A stretch of DNA of 64,000 nucleotides from Dysgonomonas sp. BGC7 (GCF_001261735.1 NZ_CVRP01000018.1:28018-92017); one strand, 5' to 3'. Positions 26,815 through 35,899 are shown, numbered from the stretch's first letter. Numbers and translations are program-made. The notes: generated from the sequence alone by a model not told the origin.

Positions 26815-27780
26815 ATGGCAGAAATAATAGAACCTATTGAGGATTACGGATTAAGCAGCAAGCATAAGAAGAGATCCCTTTTTTCAAAGATTGGCGTTGT
26901 TGGTTGTGGTCGCGACGGCAGACACATCGTTAGTCTTACTGCACTCTCAGGGATGGAAGTGGTTTTCATCGAAGTTTCGGAAGACAGAATAAATGAAGCT
27001 TTAAGAGATATAGAGAATGGTCTTAATACAAAAATAGAAAACTGGGGATTGACTCAGGGTGAGAAGCGTGCTACTATGGGGCGTATAAAAGGCTCACTGG
27101 ATTATAATGACTTGAAAGGATGTGACTTTGTTATTGAAGCCATCCGTTACGAGGCTAATGGCGAACGCAGCACCGAACTAAGAAAAGAAGTTTTCAAGAA
27201 TCTGGAAATGGTGTTAGCTTCGGATGCAATTATTGCGACTAACGCTACCACAGTAATCATTAGTGAATTGGCAGCAGATCTTAAGTATAAAGAGCGTTGT
27301 ATCAGCCTGCATTTTCCAATAACTCATACTGAAGCCCGTTTGCTGGAGGTAGTAAGGGGAACATTCACATCGCAAGAGGCAATAGATAAGATATATCTGT
27401 TTGCCAATATGATCAAATATACACCTATTTCGATACATGAGAGTAGTGGCCTTGTTAGTTTCCGTATACTTATTACGATGCTTAACGAAGCGTGTGAAAT
27501 ATGGATGGAGAATGTAGCGTCTATGGAAGATATAGATAAGGAATTTACTATTATCTATGGACAGCGTTTCGGAGTTTTTCAATTAGCTGATATTATAGGT
27601 ATAGAAAAGCTTGTTATGATGATGGAAGATATGTTCCATGAATATGGTGATAAGAAATACAAAGCATCACCAGTTTTATGGCGCTTGTACCGTTCTAAAC
27701 AAGTGGGCAAATCTTCGGGAAGAGGATTCTATATTTATGATGAGAATGGAAAACAACTAGGACCTAACAATTTAATTTAA
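26815..27780 (+). CDS. 3-hydroxyacyl-CoA dehydrogenase-like protein lacking the catalytic Asn
   Basis: A 321-residue protein with the two domains of the 3-hydroxyacyl-CoA dehydrogenase family: an N-terminal NAD-binding fold (IGVVGCGRDGRHIV, residues ~25-38) and a C-terminal helical domain (from ~210; FGVFQLADIIGIE, then GRGFYIYDENG). The catalytic His (LHFPITHTE) and the Glu of LLEVV are aligned. The FNP after the His is replaced, and the catalytic Asn of GFIVNR is Phe in GLVSFR. The NTSS stretch reads NATT. Butanoyl-CoA chemistry is therefore uncertain. Gaps of 20 bases to pta and 4 to ackA show a tight operon. A regulatory or altered-substrate role is inference. Confidence 0.8.
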   Translation: MAEIIEPIEDYGLSSKHKKRSLFSKIGVVGCGRDGRHIVSLTALSGMEVVFIEVSEDRINEALRDIENGLNTKIENWGLTQGEKRATMGRIKGSLDYNDLKGCDFVIEAIRYEANGERSTELRKEVFKNLEMVLASDAIIATNATTVIISELAADLKYKERCISLHFPITHTEARLLEVVRGTFTSQEAIDKIYLFANMIKYTPISIHESSGLVSFRILITMLNEACEIWMENVASMEDIDKEFTIIYGQRFGVFQLADIIGIEKLVMMMEDMFHEYGDKKYKASPVLWRLYRSKQVGKSSGRGFYIYDENGKQLGPNNLI

Positions 27781-27784
27781 CGGC

Positions 27785-28984
27785 ATGAAAGTATTAGTGT
27801 TGAACTGTGGAAGTTCGTCTATAAAATATAAGCTTTTCAATATGGAAAGCAAAGATGTATTGGCACAAGGAGTAGTTGAGAAAATCGGACTGAAAGGTTC
27901 TTTCCTTAAGTTTCCTTTGGCCAATGGGGATAAAGTAGTTCTGGAAGGAGAGATTCTCGAACATCAGGCAGGTATAGAATATATTCTTGGAGTTTTGACT
28001 AGCGAAAAATACGGATGTATTTCTTCTCTTTCCGAAATAGATGCTGTAGGTCATCGGGTTGTACATGGTGGCGAAGAGTTTAATAGTAGCGTTTATATTA
28101 CTGATGAGGTAATAAAAAAGATGGAAGAATGTATCGAGTTAGCTCCGTTGCATAATCCACCGAATTTGGCTGGTATATATGCTGTGAAAGAGCTGATGGG
28201 AGATATACCTCAAGTTGGAGTCTTTGATACAGCATTTCATCAAACTATGCCTCCAAAGGCTTATATGTATGGATTGCCATATTCGCTATATAAGAAATAT
28301 GCTATTCGGCGATATGGCTTTCATGGAACCAGCCATAGATATGTATCAAAAAAAGGTTGTGAAATTCTGGGCGTACCATACGAAGATCAGCGTATAATTA
28401 CAGCCCATATTGGTAACGGAGGTTCACTTGCTGCGATAAAAGACGGCGTGTCTGTAGATACATCTATGGGGATGACTCCTGTAGAGGGGCTTTTGATGGG
28501 CACACGTTGTGGCGATGTAGATGCAGGTATTGTTTCATTTATAATGGAAAAAGAAAATATCGGAACACAGGCTATTTCTACTCTGGTAAATAAGCATAGC
28601 GGACTGCTTGGAGTTTCCGGGGTTTCTTCCGACATGAGAGAACTGCGTGCTGCTATAGAAGCCGGAAATGAAAGAGCGCAGCTTGCATACGATATGTTTG
28701 TACACCGCATAAAGAAATATATAGGAGCATATGCCGCAGTATTAGGAGGTGCCGATATTCTGATGTTTACCGGAGGTATTGGCGAGAACGCATTCTATCT
28801 CAGAGAGCAATTATGTAAAGAACTTGCATTTTTAGGAATAGAAATAGATGCAGAGAAAAATAGTAAAATATTTGGAGAAGAAGCTATAATAAGTACCCCG
28901 GATTCTAAGATAACAGTTATGGTTGTCCCTACGGATGAGGAATATATGATAGCTTCGGATACTATGGAAATAGTACAGAAATAG
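27785..28984 (+). CDS. ackA: Acetate kinase
   Basis: A 399-residue ASKHA-fold kinase converting acetyl phosphate and ADP to acetate and ATP. Seen: VLNCGSSSIKYKLF at the start, the signature FHGTSHRYVSKKG near residue 179, the phosphate loop AHIGNGGSLAAIKDG near 206, MGTRCGDVDAG and FTGGIGENAFYLRE near 329. Full length, start unambiguous. Last gene of the pta operon; hairpin at 29018 ends it. Confidence 0.97.
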   Translation: MKVLVLNCGSSSIKYKLFNMESKDVLAQGVVEKIGLKGSFLKFPLANGDKVVLEGEILEHQAGIEYILGVLTSEKYGCISSLSEIDAVGHRVVHGGEEFNSSVYITDEVIKKMEECIELAPLHNPPNLAGIYAVKELMGDIPQVGVFDTAFHQTMPPKAYMYGLPYSLYKKYAIRRYGFHGTSHRYVSKKGCEILGVPYEDQRIITAHIGNGGSLAAIKDGVSVDTSMGMTPVEGLLMGTRCGDVDAGIVSFIMEKENIGTQAISTLVNKHSGLLGVSGVSSDMRELRAAIEAGNERAQLAYDMFVHRIKKYIGAYAAVLGGADILMFTGGIGENAFYLREQLCKELAFLGIEIDAEKNSKIFGEEAIISTPDSKITVMVVPTDEEYMIASDTMEIVQK

Positions 28985-29017
28985 AGTTAAATTATTGTAT
29001 TATTGTTTATTATAATT

Positions 29018-29044
29018 AAACGGCGTCTTCGGATGCCGTTTTTT
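29018..29044 (+). terminator. Intrinsic terminator of the pta-ackA operon
   Basis: AAACGGCgTC / ttcg / GAtGCCGTTT followed by TTT. UUCG-type tetraloop. Confidence 0.85.
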
Positions 29045-29141
29045 ATTTGTTTGTAATACTCAAGGTTCTTTAACAATTTGGAGGGGATTTGTTATCTCTC
29101 CGTTAAACAAATTTAAAGTGTTAAAATTAGAGGTTTGATTG

Positions 29142-29250
29142 TTTGGAGATGTCACAGTCAGCCCCTATCTTTGTAATGTGTTTTTCATAGTATTAGATTT
29201 AAGGTTAACAATGAAGATTGGTTGTCGTGATGACAACCTTTTCTTTTTTA
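29142..29250 (+). ncRNA. Compact promoter-to-terminator unit: candidate small RNA or leader peptide gene
   Basis: TTTG at 29142-29145, 20 bases, then TATCTTTG at 29166-29173 form a complete Bacteroidetes promoter. The predicted start near 29180 is followed only about 40 bases later by the terminator GGTTGTC / gtgat / GACAACC (29220-29238) with TTTTCTTTTTT. The transcript would be about 65-70 bases. An ATG at 29211 opens a 24-codon frame that runs through the hairpin (MKIGCRDDNLFFFIY..), so a leader-peptide/attenuator reading ahead of the small gene at 29429 is the main alternative. Confidence 0.55.
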
Positions 29251-29428
29251 TATACATCGCTAAATCTAATCCACTTTTTTAATATATCTCTATCCGAAAT
29301 ATAAGCTTCACCAATCCATACTTAATTAGAATTTTATTGAAAGCTAAATTCTTACGTAAACAATTTTAAATTTTGCATTGTTCTACATAAGTAGGAGAGT
29401 TTATTTTATAACCTTAAAAGAGTATTTT

Positions 29429-29611
29429 ATGGATAATGATGACAAAACCCGCAAAGACAATACTCCTTTGGATAATAGGTTAGGTGCACCCATGAAGAAG
29501 GTGGATGGTCTGAGCTGTGATAAGAAAAAATCAGAGTCTGAACATTTATATGCATTTAGAGGAGATGTGCATATAAATAGTAAGAATGATGATGATTTGG
29601 AAAAGAAATGA
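29429..29611 (+). CDS. Small charged hypothetical protein
   Basis: A 60-codon frame (MDNDDKTRKDNTPLDNRLGAP...) that is highly hydrophilic, with acidic and basic clusters and an acidic-to-basic end (NDDDLEKK); one Cys, no membrane segment, no motif I recognise. The ATG at 29429 is preferred to the earlier in-frame start, whose extra 17 residues are AT-biased. It is flanked by the small-RNA unit upstream and a clear terminator at 29637, which supports it being a transcription unit. Probably disordered. Confidence 0.5.
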   Translation: MDNDDKTRKDNTPLDNRLGAPMKKVDGLSCDKKKSESEHLYAFRGDVHINSKNDDDLEKK

Positions 29612-29636
29612 AATGTCTCAACTTATATGTAAGAAT

Positions 29637-29669
29637 AAGCCCCATCAATATGTCATTAATGGGGCTTTT
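29637..29669. terminator. Terminator between convergent genes
   Basis: AAGCCCCAT / caatatgtcatta / ATGGGGCTT then TT; lies between the small ORF and the DUF3108 gene and can serve either strand. Confidence 0.75.
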
Positions 29670-29689
29670 AGAATATGATAATATTTTTA

Positions 29690-30514
29690 TTATTTTGTCG
29701 ATACAGCATGTCTGACACCTTTATAACTTTTCAACATAGCTCTGGTAGAACCCATCTTCAATTTAGAGTCTAATCTGACAGGCATACGATTGTTGTCATT
29801 AGTTATATATACCTTCATGGCTTCTTCCTTGTCTTCAAAAGCTAGTTGGTTTGCGTTAAGTACACTTAGTACAAGCTTAATGCAACTATAGGTTTTGCCA
29901 TCATTTGCCTTTACGTTTTCAATGCCTGCATGCTCTATAACCATATAAGCTTTTTTCTTTCCTGTTATGAAATCTACGCGGGTTTCATCCCCTTTTTTCA
30001 TTGTAGAATAATCCAGTGTTCTGGCATAGAAAACGACGCTAACCATATCATATACACACGAATTTACATTTATAGTCTCATCGAAACGTAGTTCGCCGTT
30101 TTTTACTCTTTTGGTATGTACACTTACTCCTCCGGCCGAATTGTATGTGTATGTCATATTTTCTATAGTATGCTCTTTGCCTTCTTCTGCATCTTTCTTA
30201 AATGCAAGAGGGGTAAGGTCTTTTGTTGTATAGGATGATAAAGTATCGTTTAGACTGAAGACCTTGTCGACCATTCCTGACGACTTTGCAACAAGAGACA
30301 TTTTATAGCCGTCTCTTCCGTTATATTTTTCTGATACGGTCTTCAATGTCGATACTCCGGCTTTTGTGTTCACTAGACCCCACTTAAAATACAGGTCGTA
30401 TGTGAGCTCTTCTCCTGCCTGAAAGTATTTGTTGTCTACTTTACACTGAGCTGAGATGTTTAGACTGATAGCTGTAAACAAAACAACTCCGATTGTTATA
30501 GCTTTTCTGATCAT
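29690..30514 (-). CDS. DUF3108 domain protein, exported
   Basis: About 274 residues, with a signal peptide (MIRKAITIGVVLFTAISLNISAQ) and then a DUF3108 domain. Marks of the domain: FQAGEELTYDLYFKWGLVNTKAGVSTL, the central YDMVSVVFYARTLDYSTMKKGDETRVDFITGKKKAYMVIEH, and the closing YITNDNNRMPVRLDSKLKMGSTRAMLKSYKG. Predicted periplasmic beta-rich protein; function unknown. Starts at 30523 and 30538 are also possible in frame; 30514 gives the cleanest signal peptide. It lies 40 bases after the large lipoprotein gene and is likely co-transcribed with it. Confidence 0.82.
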   Translation of the reverse strand: MIRKAITIGVVLFTAISLNISAQCKVDNKYFQAGEELTYDLYFKWGLVNTKAGVSTLKTVSEKYNGRDGYKMSLVAKSSGMVDKVFSLNDTLSSYTTKDLTPLAFKKDAEEGKEHTIENMTYTYNSAGGVSVHTKRVKNGELRFDETINVNSCVYDMVSVVFYARTLDYSTMKKGDETRVDFITGKKKAYMVIEHAGIENVKANDGKTYSCIKLVLSVLNANQLAFEDKEEAMKVYITNDNNRMPVRLDSKLKMGSTRAMLKSYKGVRHAVSTK

Positions 30515-30554
30515 AATTACCATTTTTAAGTTATACAAGAGACAACAAATCCTG

Positions 30555-32546
30555 TCAATATTGTTCCATCACAGGCTGATTGTTCCCATAATTATTATTA
30601 CCCCTGTTTTGAGGGTCGTTTGTGTTTCGGTTTCTGTTTTTATTTAATTCATTGTTTTTTTGTTCCTTTTCTTCCAGTTGCTTGCGTTTCGAATCCTTTT
30701 CTTGTGGCTTCTGCTTCGTTATTTCCAGAGGCTTCTGCGTTGCCAGAGTAGTTGGATCTATTATCCAAGGCTCTTGCTCATCGTATTCAAAAAAAGCTTT
30801 TATTTCGAATACCTTAGGCGAATAGCAAACCATTTCGGGTTGCAAATTTTTGTGATAATCTCCTGTATCCCATATCCCATTATTATTGGCATCTAAAATA
30901 ATGCGGGCATAATAAGTTCCCGGAATCAGATCTCTGAATACTGCCACATTATCTTTGACTCGAGATTTGCGTGTAGGTTTATCCGACTTATCTAAAAGTT
31001 CTATAAAAGCAGGAATACTATCTACTCCACTAACGCGTATGGCTAATTGTCCGTACTCATCTTCTGTCTTAACTTTAAACTTCTGATCGAACGTATTGTT
31101 CCATAGCCCATATATACTGTGTACCGAAGCAGAGTCTATTTTTATTTTATATTCCTGTCCATATAGCCATCTGTTTCTTATGGTATATTTTCTTGGATTG
31201 AGAGAGTCTACTTCCAGCTTGAAGGGAATATTGTTATATACCGTGTCTTTTAATTGCTGTAAAGATATCTTTGTCGACAGAGAGTCTGTTATTGGTTCTT
31301 CAAATTCAAGCACTATATTCTTATATGTGTCCCAAGATGATGAAACATTATTTTTCATATTCAGAAATATTGTTTCCGGTTCTTCTTCCTCTCCTTTTTT
31401 CTTCTTTTTCTTTTCTTCTTTTTCAGGCTTTTTTCTGTTTCTGTCTACAAATCTGAGAGTATCTGTGAAAGGAACAGATTGATTGAGCGAATCTGTTTTC
31501 TGATATGTGATCTTAAAGGCCAGCGTATCCATAGCCATTATGTCTTTGTCTTTGATCCAGTAGATAAGAGTGTCGTTCTTAGTAGTCCTTTCTAATAATC
31601 CCCAATTATCCTTTTCTTCGAAGTTTAAAGATTCTATTTGTGGCATGTCGGTAGGAGCCCCAAAAAATATAGATAACTTATTGGGGGTGCGCTCATATTT
31701 TTGTAAATATTGGCGCTGAAATCCTGATTTGAAAGATCTTAGAACAATATTGTCAGGTAGAAATCGGGTATATCCGATCTGTTTTATTGTATCAATCTTA
31801 GTACGGGTAGTATCAACGAAAACAGTATCGTATTTTATTGCTCTTTCGAACGATGGTTCGATAATATCGTCAGTAAAAGCAATTGCTTCGGCCGGATTGT
31901 CATACATATAGTCTCGATTGGTATCGTCAAGCGCGTATATTTTATATCTGCCCGGAGCTACACCGCGAATGGTGAATACTCCACCCTCGTTGGTTCGCGA
32001 GATTCTTTCAAATCTTATTTTGGTAAAGGCTGTGTCGCTCATATTGGAATGAAGTCCTACATACATACCTTTTACAGGTTCTAAGTTGTCTGCGGTAAGG
32101 ATTCTCCCTGATATGGCAAGGGTATCTACCACATCGCCTGTGGAAAAGGAATAAGAGAAGTTTTCTAATGGATTTCCCTCATTGCTATCTGTCAATGAAT
32201 TTGTGAAATCTATCGTATATGTTGTATTCGGAATCAACGTGTCTTTCAACTCCACAGTAACTCTTCTGTTTACTACCTGGATTACAGGAAATGCCTTCTG
32301 AGGAGGGGTAATGATAACATTCTCTGTAGGGCGTTCGACTGCGACATTCTCATCGAACTCGATAACTATTTTGCCTTTATCTACATTGGTCGCATTAAAT
32401 ACAGGTGTGCTTTTTACAACTTTGGGCGGATCCAGATCATAGGCTCCTCCCGAGGGGGTTGCCATGTTGGCGCAAGCTGTGATAATAGTAATAATAGTTA
32501 CTAAAATAGATAAGGAAAGGATATGCCTTTTCAAATATAGTCGCAT
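30555..32546 (-). CDS. Large lipoprotein with Ig-like domains (SbsA Ig-like)
   Basis: About 663 residues. The lipoprotein signal peptide ends in the lipobox ITAC (Cys near residue 25). An N-terminal Big_5/SbsA-type Ig domain follows (PPKVVKSTPVFNATNVDKGKIVIEFDENVAVE..). A carboxypeptidase-regulatory-like beta-sandwich comes next (GVAPGRYKIYALDDTNRDYMY), then further beta-rich parts. A Lys/Glu run (KKPEKEEKKKKKKGEEEE) lies near residue 385, and the Arg/Asn/Gln-rich C-terminus has NNYGNNQP. The start at 32546 is fixed by a -7 box at 32566-32573 that a longer form would overlap. Outer-membrane or periplasm-facing; function unknown. Confidence 0.85.
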   Translation of the reverse strand: MRLYLKRHILSLSILVTIITIITACANMATPSGGAYDLDPPKVVKSTPVFNATNVDKGKIVIEFDENVAVERPTENVIITPPQKAFPVIQVVNRRVTVELKDTLIPNTTYTIDFTNSLTDSNEGNPLENFSYSFSTGDVVDTLAISGRILTADNLEPVKGMYVGLHSNMSDTAFTKIRFERISRTNEGGVFTIRGVAPGRYKIYALDDTNRDYMYDNPAEAIAFTDDIIEPSFERAIKYDTVFVDTTRTKIDTIKQIGYTRFLPDNIVLRSFKSGFQRQYLQKYERTPNKLSIFFGAPTDMPQIESLNFEEKDNWGLLERTTKNDTLIYWIKDKDIMAMDTLAFKITYQKTDSLNQSVPFTDTLRFVDRNRKKPEKEEKKKKKKGEEEEPETIFLNMKNNVSSSWDTYKNIVLEFEEPITDSLSTKISLQQLKDTVYNNIPFKLEVDSLNPRKYTIRNRWLYGQEYKIKIDSASVHSIYGLWNNTFDQKFKVKTEDEYGQLAIRVSGVDSIPAFIELLDKSDKPTRKSRVKDNVAVFRDLIPGTYYARIILDANNNGIWDTGDYHKNLQPEMVCYSPKVFEIKAFFEYDEQEPWIIDPTTLATQKPLEITKQKPQEKDSKRKQLEEKEQKNNELNKNRNRNTNDPQNRGNNNYGNNQPVMEQY

Positions 32547-32565
32547 CTGTTTATTATTTTTAACG

Positions 32566-32573
32566 CAAAAATA
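32566..32573 (-). promoter_or_regulatory. -7 box of the lipoprotein/DUF3108 genes
   Basis: CAAAAATA reads TATTTTTG on the minus strand, 20 bases before the chosen ATG, and overlaps the upstream in-frame extension. Confidence 0.6.
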
Positions 32574-32722
32574 CAACGTTTTATAGATTAAAAGCGATGA
32601 GAAGTATATAAAATAGCTTAATATAAACTTTTAAGTTTGTAGAATTACTTATCGTCTATCAGAACTTGGCTGTCACTCTGTAGTTATAGCTATGAAATTT
32701 AGTCTTAAACCTTAGCTTTGAC

Positions 32723-33355
32723 TTATTTCGTTGATTTGTCTAAAACCAGTTGAGCTTCGTTACCCATATTGAATAGAAGATCTATAATACTCATGTTGGG
32801 AATAAAACCAAACTTTTGAATAAATACCTGATAGTAGGGAACCTCTCTGAATTTGGAGTCCAATAGCCTCCAGTCTTTTTTCGGATTAATTAATTCTCTC
32901 CAGTCTTCATATCCGCTATCTCTTTCTTTATATTTGTCAGTGTATGTTATTTCGGGTACTTCAATATTTAATAAATTTAGGATCAGTTCTCTTAAGGCCT
33001 CGTTAAAATCGAACAAGAAGTTAAATTTGTTGTGATAGAACGAATGAAAATCGTCTTGATAATATTCGAAAAACGGAGTAGAGTTATATGCCGAAACAAT
33101 AGCATTCCAGTGCATATGTTGCCAGTTTCCGTGATCGGCGATTCTTACATCTTTAATCAGAGTTTTGTCTCCCGATGAGTGTATAACAGGAATGGACAAA
33201 GTGATAGGGCCATTGGCCGAAACAATTACGCAGCGGTTCCGATAAGTTTGCTTTATATAGTTTTCATATCTTTCGATGTAAATCTTTTCTGTTGTCAAAA
33301 ACTTGCTATAGTATTGCACAGGACCCAAGTATGTAGAAGATAAATAGATTTCCAT
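32723..33355 (-). CDS. WbqC-like family protein
   Basis: A 210-residue protein of the WbqC family (PF08889). Seen: the N-terminal STYLGPVQYYSKFL, the LSIPVIHSSGDKTLIKDVRIADHGNWQHMHWNAIVSAYNSTPFFEYY block near residues 52-97, and DLLFNMGNEAQLVL at the end. The original WbqC is from an O-antigen cluster, but no biochemical activity is established that I know of. It is last in a same-strand run dapB-lepB-lepB-like-wbqC with gaps of 8-15 bases, so envelope-related co-expression is likely. Confidence 0.85.
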   Translation of the reverse strand: MEIYLSSTYLGPVQYYSKFLTTEKIYIERYENYIKQTYRNRCVIVSANGPITLSIPVIHSSGDKTLIKDVRIADHGNWQHMHWNAIVSAYNSTPFFEYYQDDFHSFYHNKFNFLFDFNEALRELILNLLNIEVPEITYTDKYKERDSGYEDWRELINPKKDWRLLDSKFREVPYYQVFIQKFGFIPNMSIIDLLFNMGNEAQLVLDKSTK

Positions 33356-33369
33356 TTTGAGGCTGTTAA

Positions 33370-34344
33370 TTATTCTATTGGTGAAAAACGTTGGTTCTTA
33401 TTGCTGCTGTCCCATACATAGAAAGCTTTTCCTATCACATTGTGAAAAGGAACAAATCCTAACGACCGTGAATCTGTTGTGCTGTCTGTATTGTCGGAAA
33501 GCATCCAGTAATAGTCGTCGGCAAATGTATAATAACTATGTTCTATTTCGTTTATTCGCAGTACACCATTTGTAATAGTTATTTCTTTGCCTTGTTGTTC
33601 CTGCTCAATAAGTCGTTTATATACAATGAGGCTTTCTTCGTTCAATCTGATCTTATAACCTTTGGATGGAACAATAAAAGAATAGTTCTGGGTAGTGTCT
33701 ATTTCATTTGCGACGGAGAGACTGTCTGCTATAGCTCCCCTCAATAGGAAAGCTTCATATTTGCTTATTTTCAGTCTGATATATATGCTGTCTTGTGTGA
33801 TATCCCGTTCGGGTATACCCAATTCGCTCAGAATGAATTTCAGTTCTTCACCGTCGCTTAGGGTTGTTTTGTATTGCTTTAGCATATTCGGACTTTCCTC
33901 GTATTGCTTCCCGCTAATGAATAGCAATCCTTTCCTCATCTCTATCGTATCTTCGGGTAGAGCTGCACATCGGCTTATGATAAGGCTTCTTTTATCCAAA
34001 GGCTTGTCGGTCTCCAACGGATTGTTAAATAATACAATATCATTTTTATTGACACTTTGGGGAGATATTCGCTTATATGGCAATTGCCATATAGAAGAGT
34101 AGGATTGTATGCCGCCTATGTTATCGAATGCAAAAGGAATGCTTAGTATAGTTATCGGCAAGCGGATTCCATAGGCTGTTTTATCAATGAGTATCTTGTC
34201 TCCATCGTATAATGTTACTTCCATTTGCGGAGAAGATATGGTAAAAGAACTGATAAAGAAGGTACGCACAATTAAAACAATGAGCAAAGTAATCAAAATT
34301 ACTTTGCCCAGATAAATGTATATGTTTTTCTTCTTTGAAGACAT
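33370..34344 (-). CDS. Signal-peptidase-I-like paralogue lacking the Ser/Lys dyad
   Basis: About 324 residues with an N-terminal membrane helix and the S26 fold. Compared with the active neighbour, the box that should read PSGSM / PSSSL is ISSPQMEVTL, with Gln where the catalytic Ser sits (residue 40). The Lys box YVKRCIGLPGETIE reads IISRCAALPEDTIE, with Ser for the general-base Lys. The box E motif GDNRDNSADSR is SDNTDSTTDSR. Domain length is normal and there is no frameshift, so this is a retained, probably inactive relative, perhaps a partner of LepB. The ATG at 34344, preceded by GAGGAA, is preferred to a TTG at 34359. Confidence 0.85.
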   Translation of the reverse strand: MSSKKKNIYIYLGKVILITLLIVLIVRTFFISSFTISSPQMEVTLYDGDKILIDKTAYGIRLPITILSIPFAFDNIGGIQSYSSIWQLPYKRISPQSVNKNDIVLFNNPLETDKPLDKRSLIISRCAALPEDTIEMRKGLLFISGKQYEESPNMLKQYKTTLSDGEELKFILSELGIPERDITQDSIYIRLKISKYEAFLLRGAIADSLSVANEIDTTQNYSFIVPSKGYKIRLNEESLIVYKRLIEQEQQGKEITITNGVLRINEIEHSYYTFADDYYWMLSDNTDSTTDSRSLGFVPFHNVIGKAFYVWDSSNKNQRFSPIE

Positions 34345-34373
34345 TATTCCATTCCTCAATGATTAAGTTGGAT

Positions 34374-35891
34374 TCACTTTTTATTGCCGGAAGTGAATAG
34401 TCTGTTCCAGCGGATCTTACCTCCCAGCCAACTCTTATCCTTGTCTAAGGATAGCCATATAAAGAGAGGTTTGCCTACTACGTGGTCTTCGGGAACAAAT
34501 CCCCAAACCCTAGAGTCGGCAGAGTTGTCTCTGTTGTCTCCCATCATAAAGTAATAGTCGTACTTGAATGTATATGAATCGGCTTGTTGTCCGTTGATAT
34601 ATACTTTTCCGTCACGATAATCGAAATCGTTAAGTTCATAGTTTTTTATACAGCGGATATATGCAGCCACCTTAAAGTCTATATCTCCATCAAATTTGAT
34701 TGTTTCGCCACGTTTAGGTATCCATAGTGCAGGGAAATCTCCTGCATAATAATCCTGTTTGTAGGTAATAGGATAAACGTAGTCGTATTCGTCTGTATTT
34801 CTTTTTACATTCGCAGCTTTCAGATATTCGTTTCTACCAAATATACTTAAAACAAAAGGCTTGGATTTCAGTTCGGCTATCATTTTCTTTGTCAATGGTA
34901 CCTGATAAGCAATTCCGAAAGTTCCATTTACAGCCTTAAATCCGAGATTGGTTAGAGTAAGACTATCTACTCTTATTGATGCGGGATTGAAAGCCCTTAC
35001 AACTTGCTGTCCGTTTTCATTGTAAGTCATGTAGTCATCCTTGCTTACTCCCATTTCGCTAAACATTTCTTCTGTGATAGGAGTGCCATCGGTCTGTACT
35101 ATATATGCCAACTGCATATTTTCTGGCGAAGCGATTGCTTTACCATTTATGAAAACAGTATCGTTGCGGCCCTCAATAGTTTCTCCCGGAAGTCCGATGC
35201 AACGTTTTACATAGTTTTCTCTTCTGTCTACAGGGCGATAAACAACATCTCCGTATGCGCTTTTGTTTCTCCATACATTTTCCCGCTGATCTCTCATACA
35301 GATAACATAGTAGTCTGAGTTCTGAGCATTAAGAGCAACTGTGTCTCCCGAAGGATAGTTGAATACAACGATGTCGTTGCGGTCAATGTGTCCTGTTCCT
35401 GTAAAGCGTTTATAATCGAGTTGCGGTTTTTCTAAATAAGATTTGAATCCGAAAAAAGGAAATGTATGCTGCATCAGAGGTAAAGAGAATGGAGTCATAG
35501 GAGATCTGGCTCCGTAGCTGACTTTGCTTACGCATAAGAAATCTCCAACCAATAAAGACTTTTCGAGCGAGGAAGATGGTATTTGGTAATTTTGGAAGAA
35601 GAAAGTGTTGATAATCCATACACCTACCAATGCAAATACAATGGCATCTACCCAGTCGAGTATTTTTCGTACATGCGGATTTTTTGCATTCCGCCATGCT
35701 CCCCAAGGGATGAATTTCGTAATGTATATGTCGATAATGACAGGGATGAGTATCAATACTGCCCAATAACCTGTCCAAATCACAAATAGCAGACAACAGA
35801 TAGAAGCTAATATGGCGTAGATCCACTGTTTGGTTCCTGTTTTTTTCTTTTCTGTGTTGTTATCTAACTTATTAGATGCACTTTTTTCCAT
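34374..35891 (-). CDS. lepB: Signal peptidase I
   Basis: A 505-residue membrane-anchored serine protease that removes signal peptides on the outer face of the inner membrane. Hydrophobic segments (about residues 23-45, 50-65 and 83-100) are followed by the catalytic Ser in IPSSSLEKSLLVGD, the general-base Lys in NYVKRCIGLPGETIE, and box E YYFMMGDNRDNSADSRVWGFVPEDHVVG. It is much longer than the ~320-residue E. coli enzyme because of a large insertion between the Lys box and box E, common in this phylum. Its stop is 29 bases ahead of the start of the inactive-looking paralogue on the same strand. Confidence 0.95.
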   Translation of the reverse strand: MEKSASNKLDNNTEKKKTGTKQWIYAILASICCLLFVIWTGYWAVLILIPVIIDIYITKFIPWGAWRNAKNPHVRKILDWVDAIVFALVGVWIINTFFFQNYQIPSSSLEKSLLVGDFLCVSKVSYGARSPMTPFSLPLMQHTFPFFGFKSYLEKPQLDYKRFTGTGHIDRNDIVVFNYPSGDTVALNAQNSDYYVICMRDQRENVWRNKSAYGDVVYRPVDRRENYVKRCIGLPGETIEGRNDTVFINGKAIASPENMQLAYIVQTDGTPITEEMFSEMGVSKDDYMTYNENGQQVVRAFNPASIRVDSLTLTNLGFKAVNGTFGIAYQVPLTKKMIAELKSKPFVLSIFGRNEYLKAANVKRNTDEYDYVYPITYKQDYYAGDFPALWIPKRGETIKFDGDIDFKVAAYIRCIKNYELNDFDYRDGKVYINGQQADSYTFKYDYYFMMGDNRDNSADSRVWGFVPEDHVVGKPLFIWLSLDKDKSWLGGKIRWNRLFTSGNKK

Positions 35892-35899
35892 ATCTTGAT

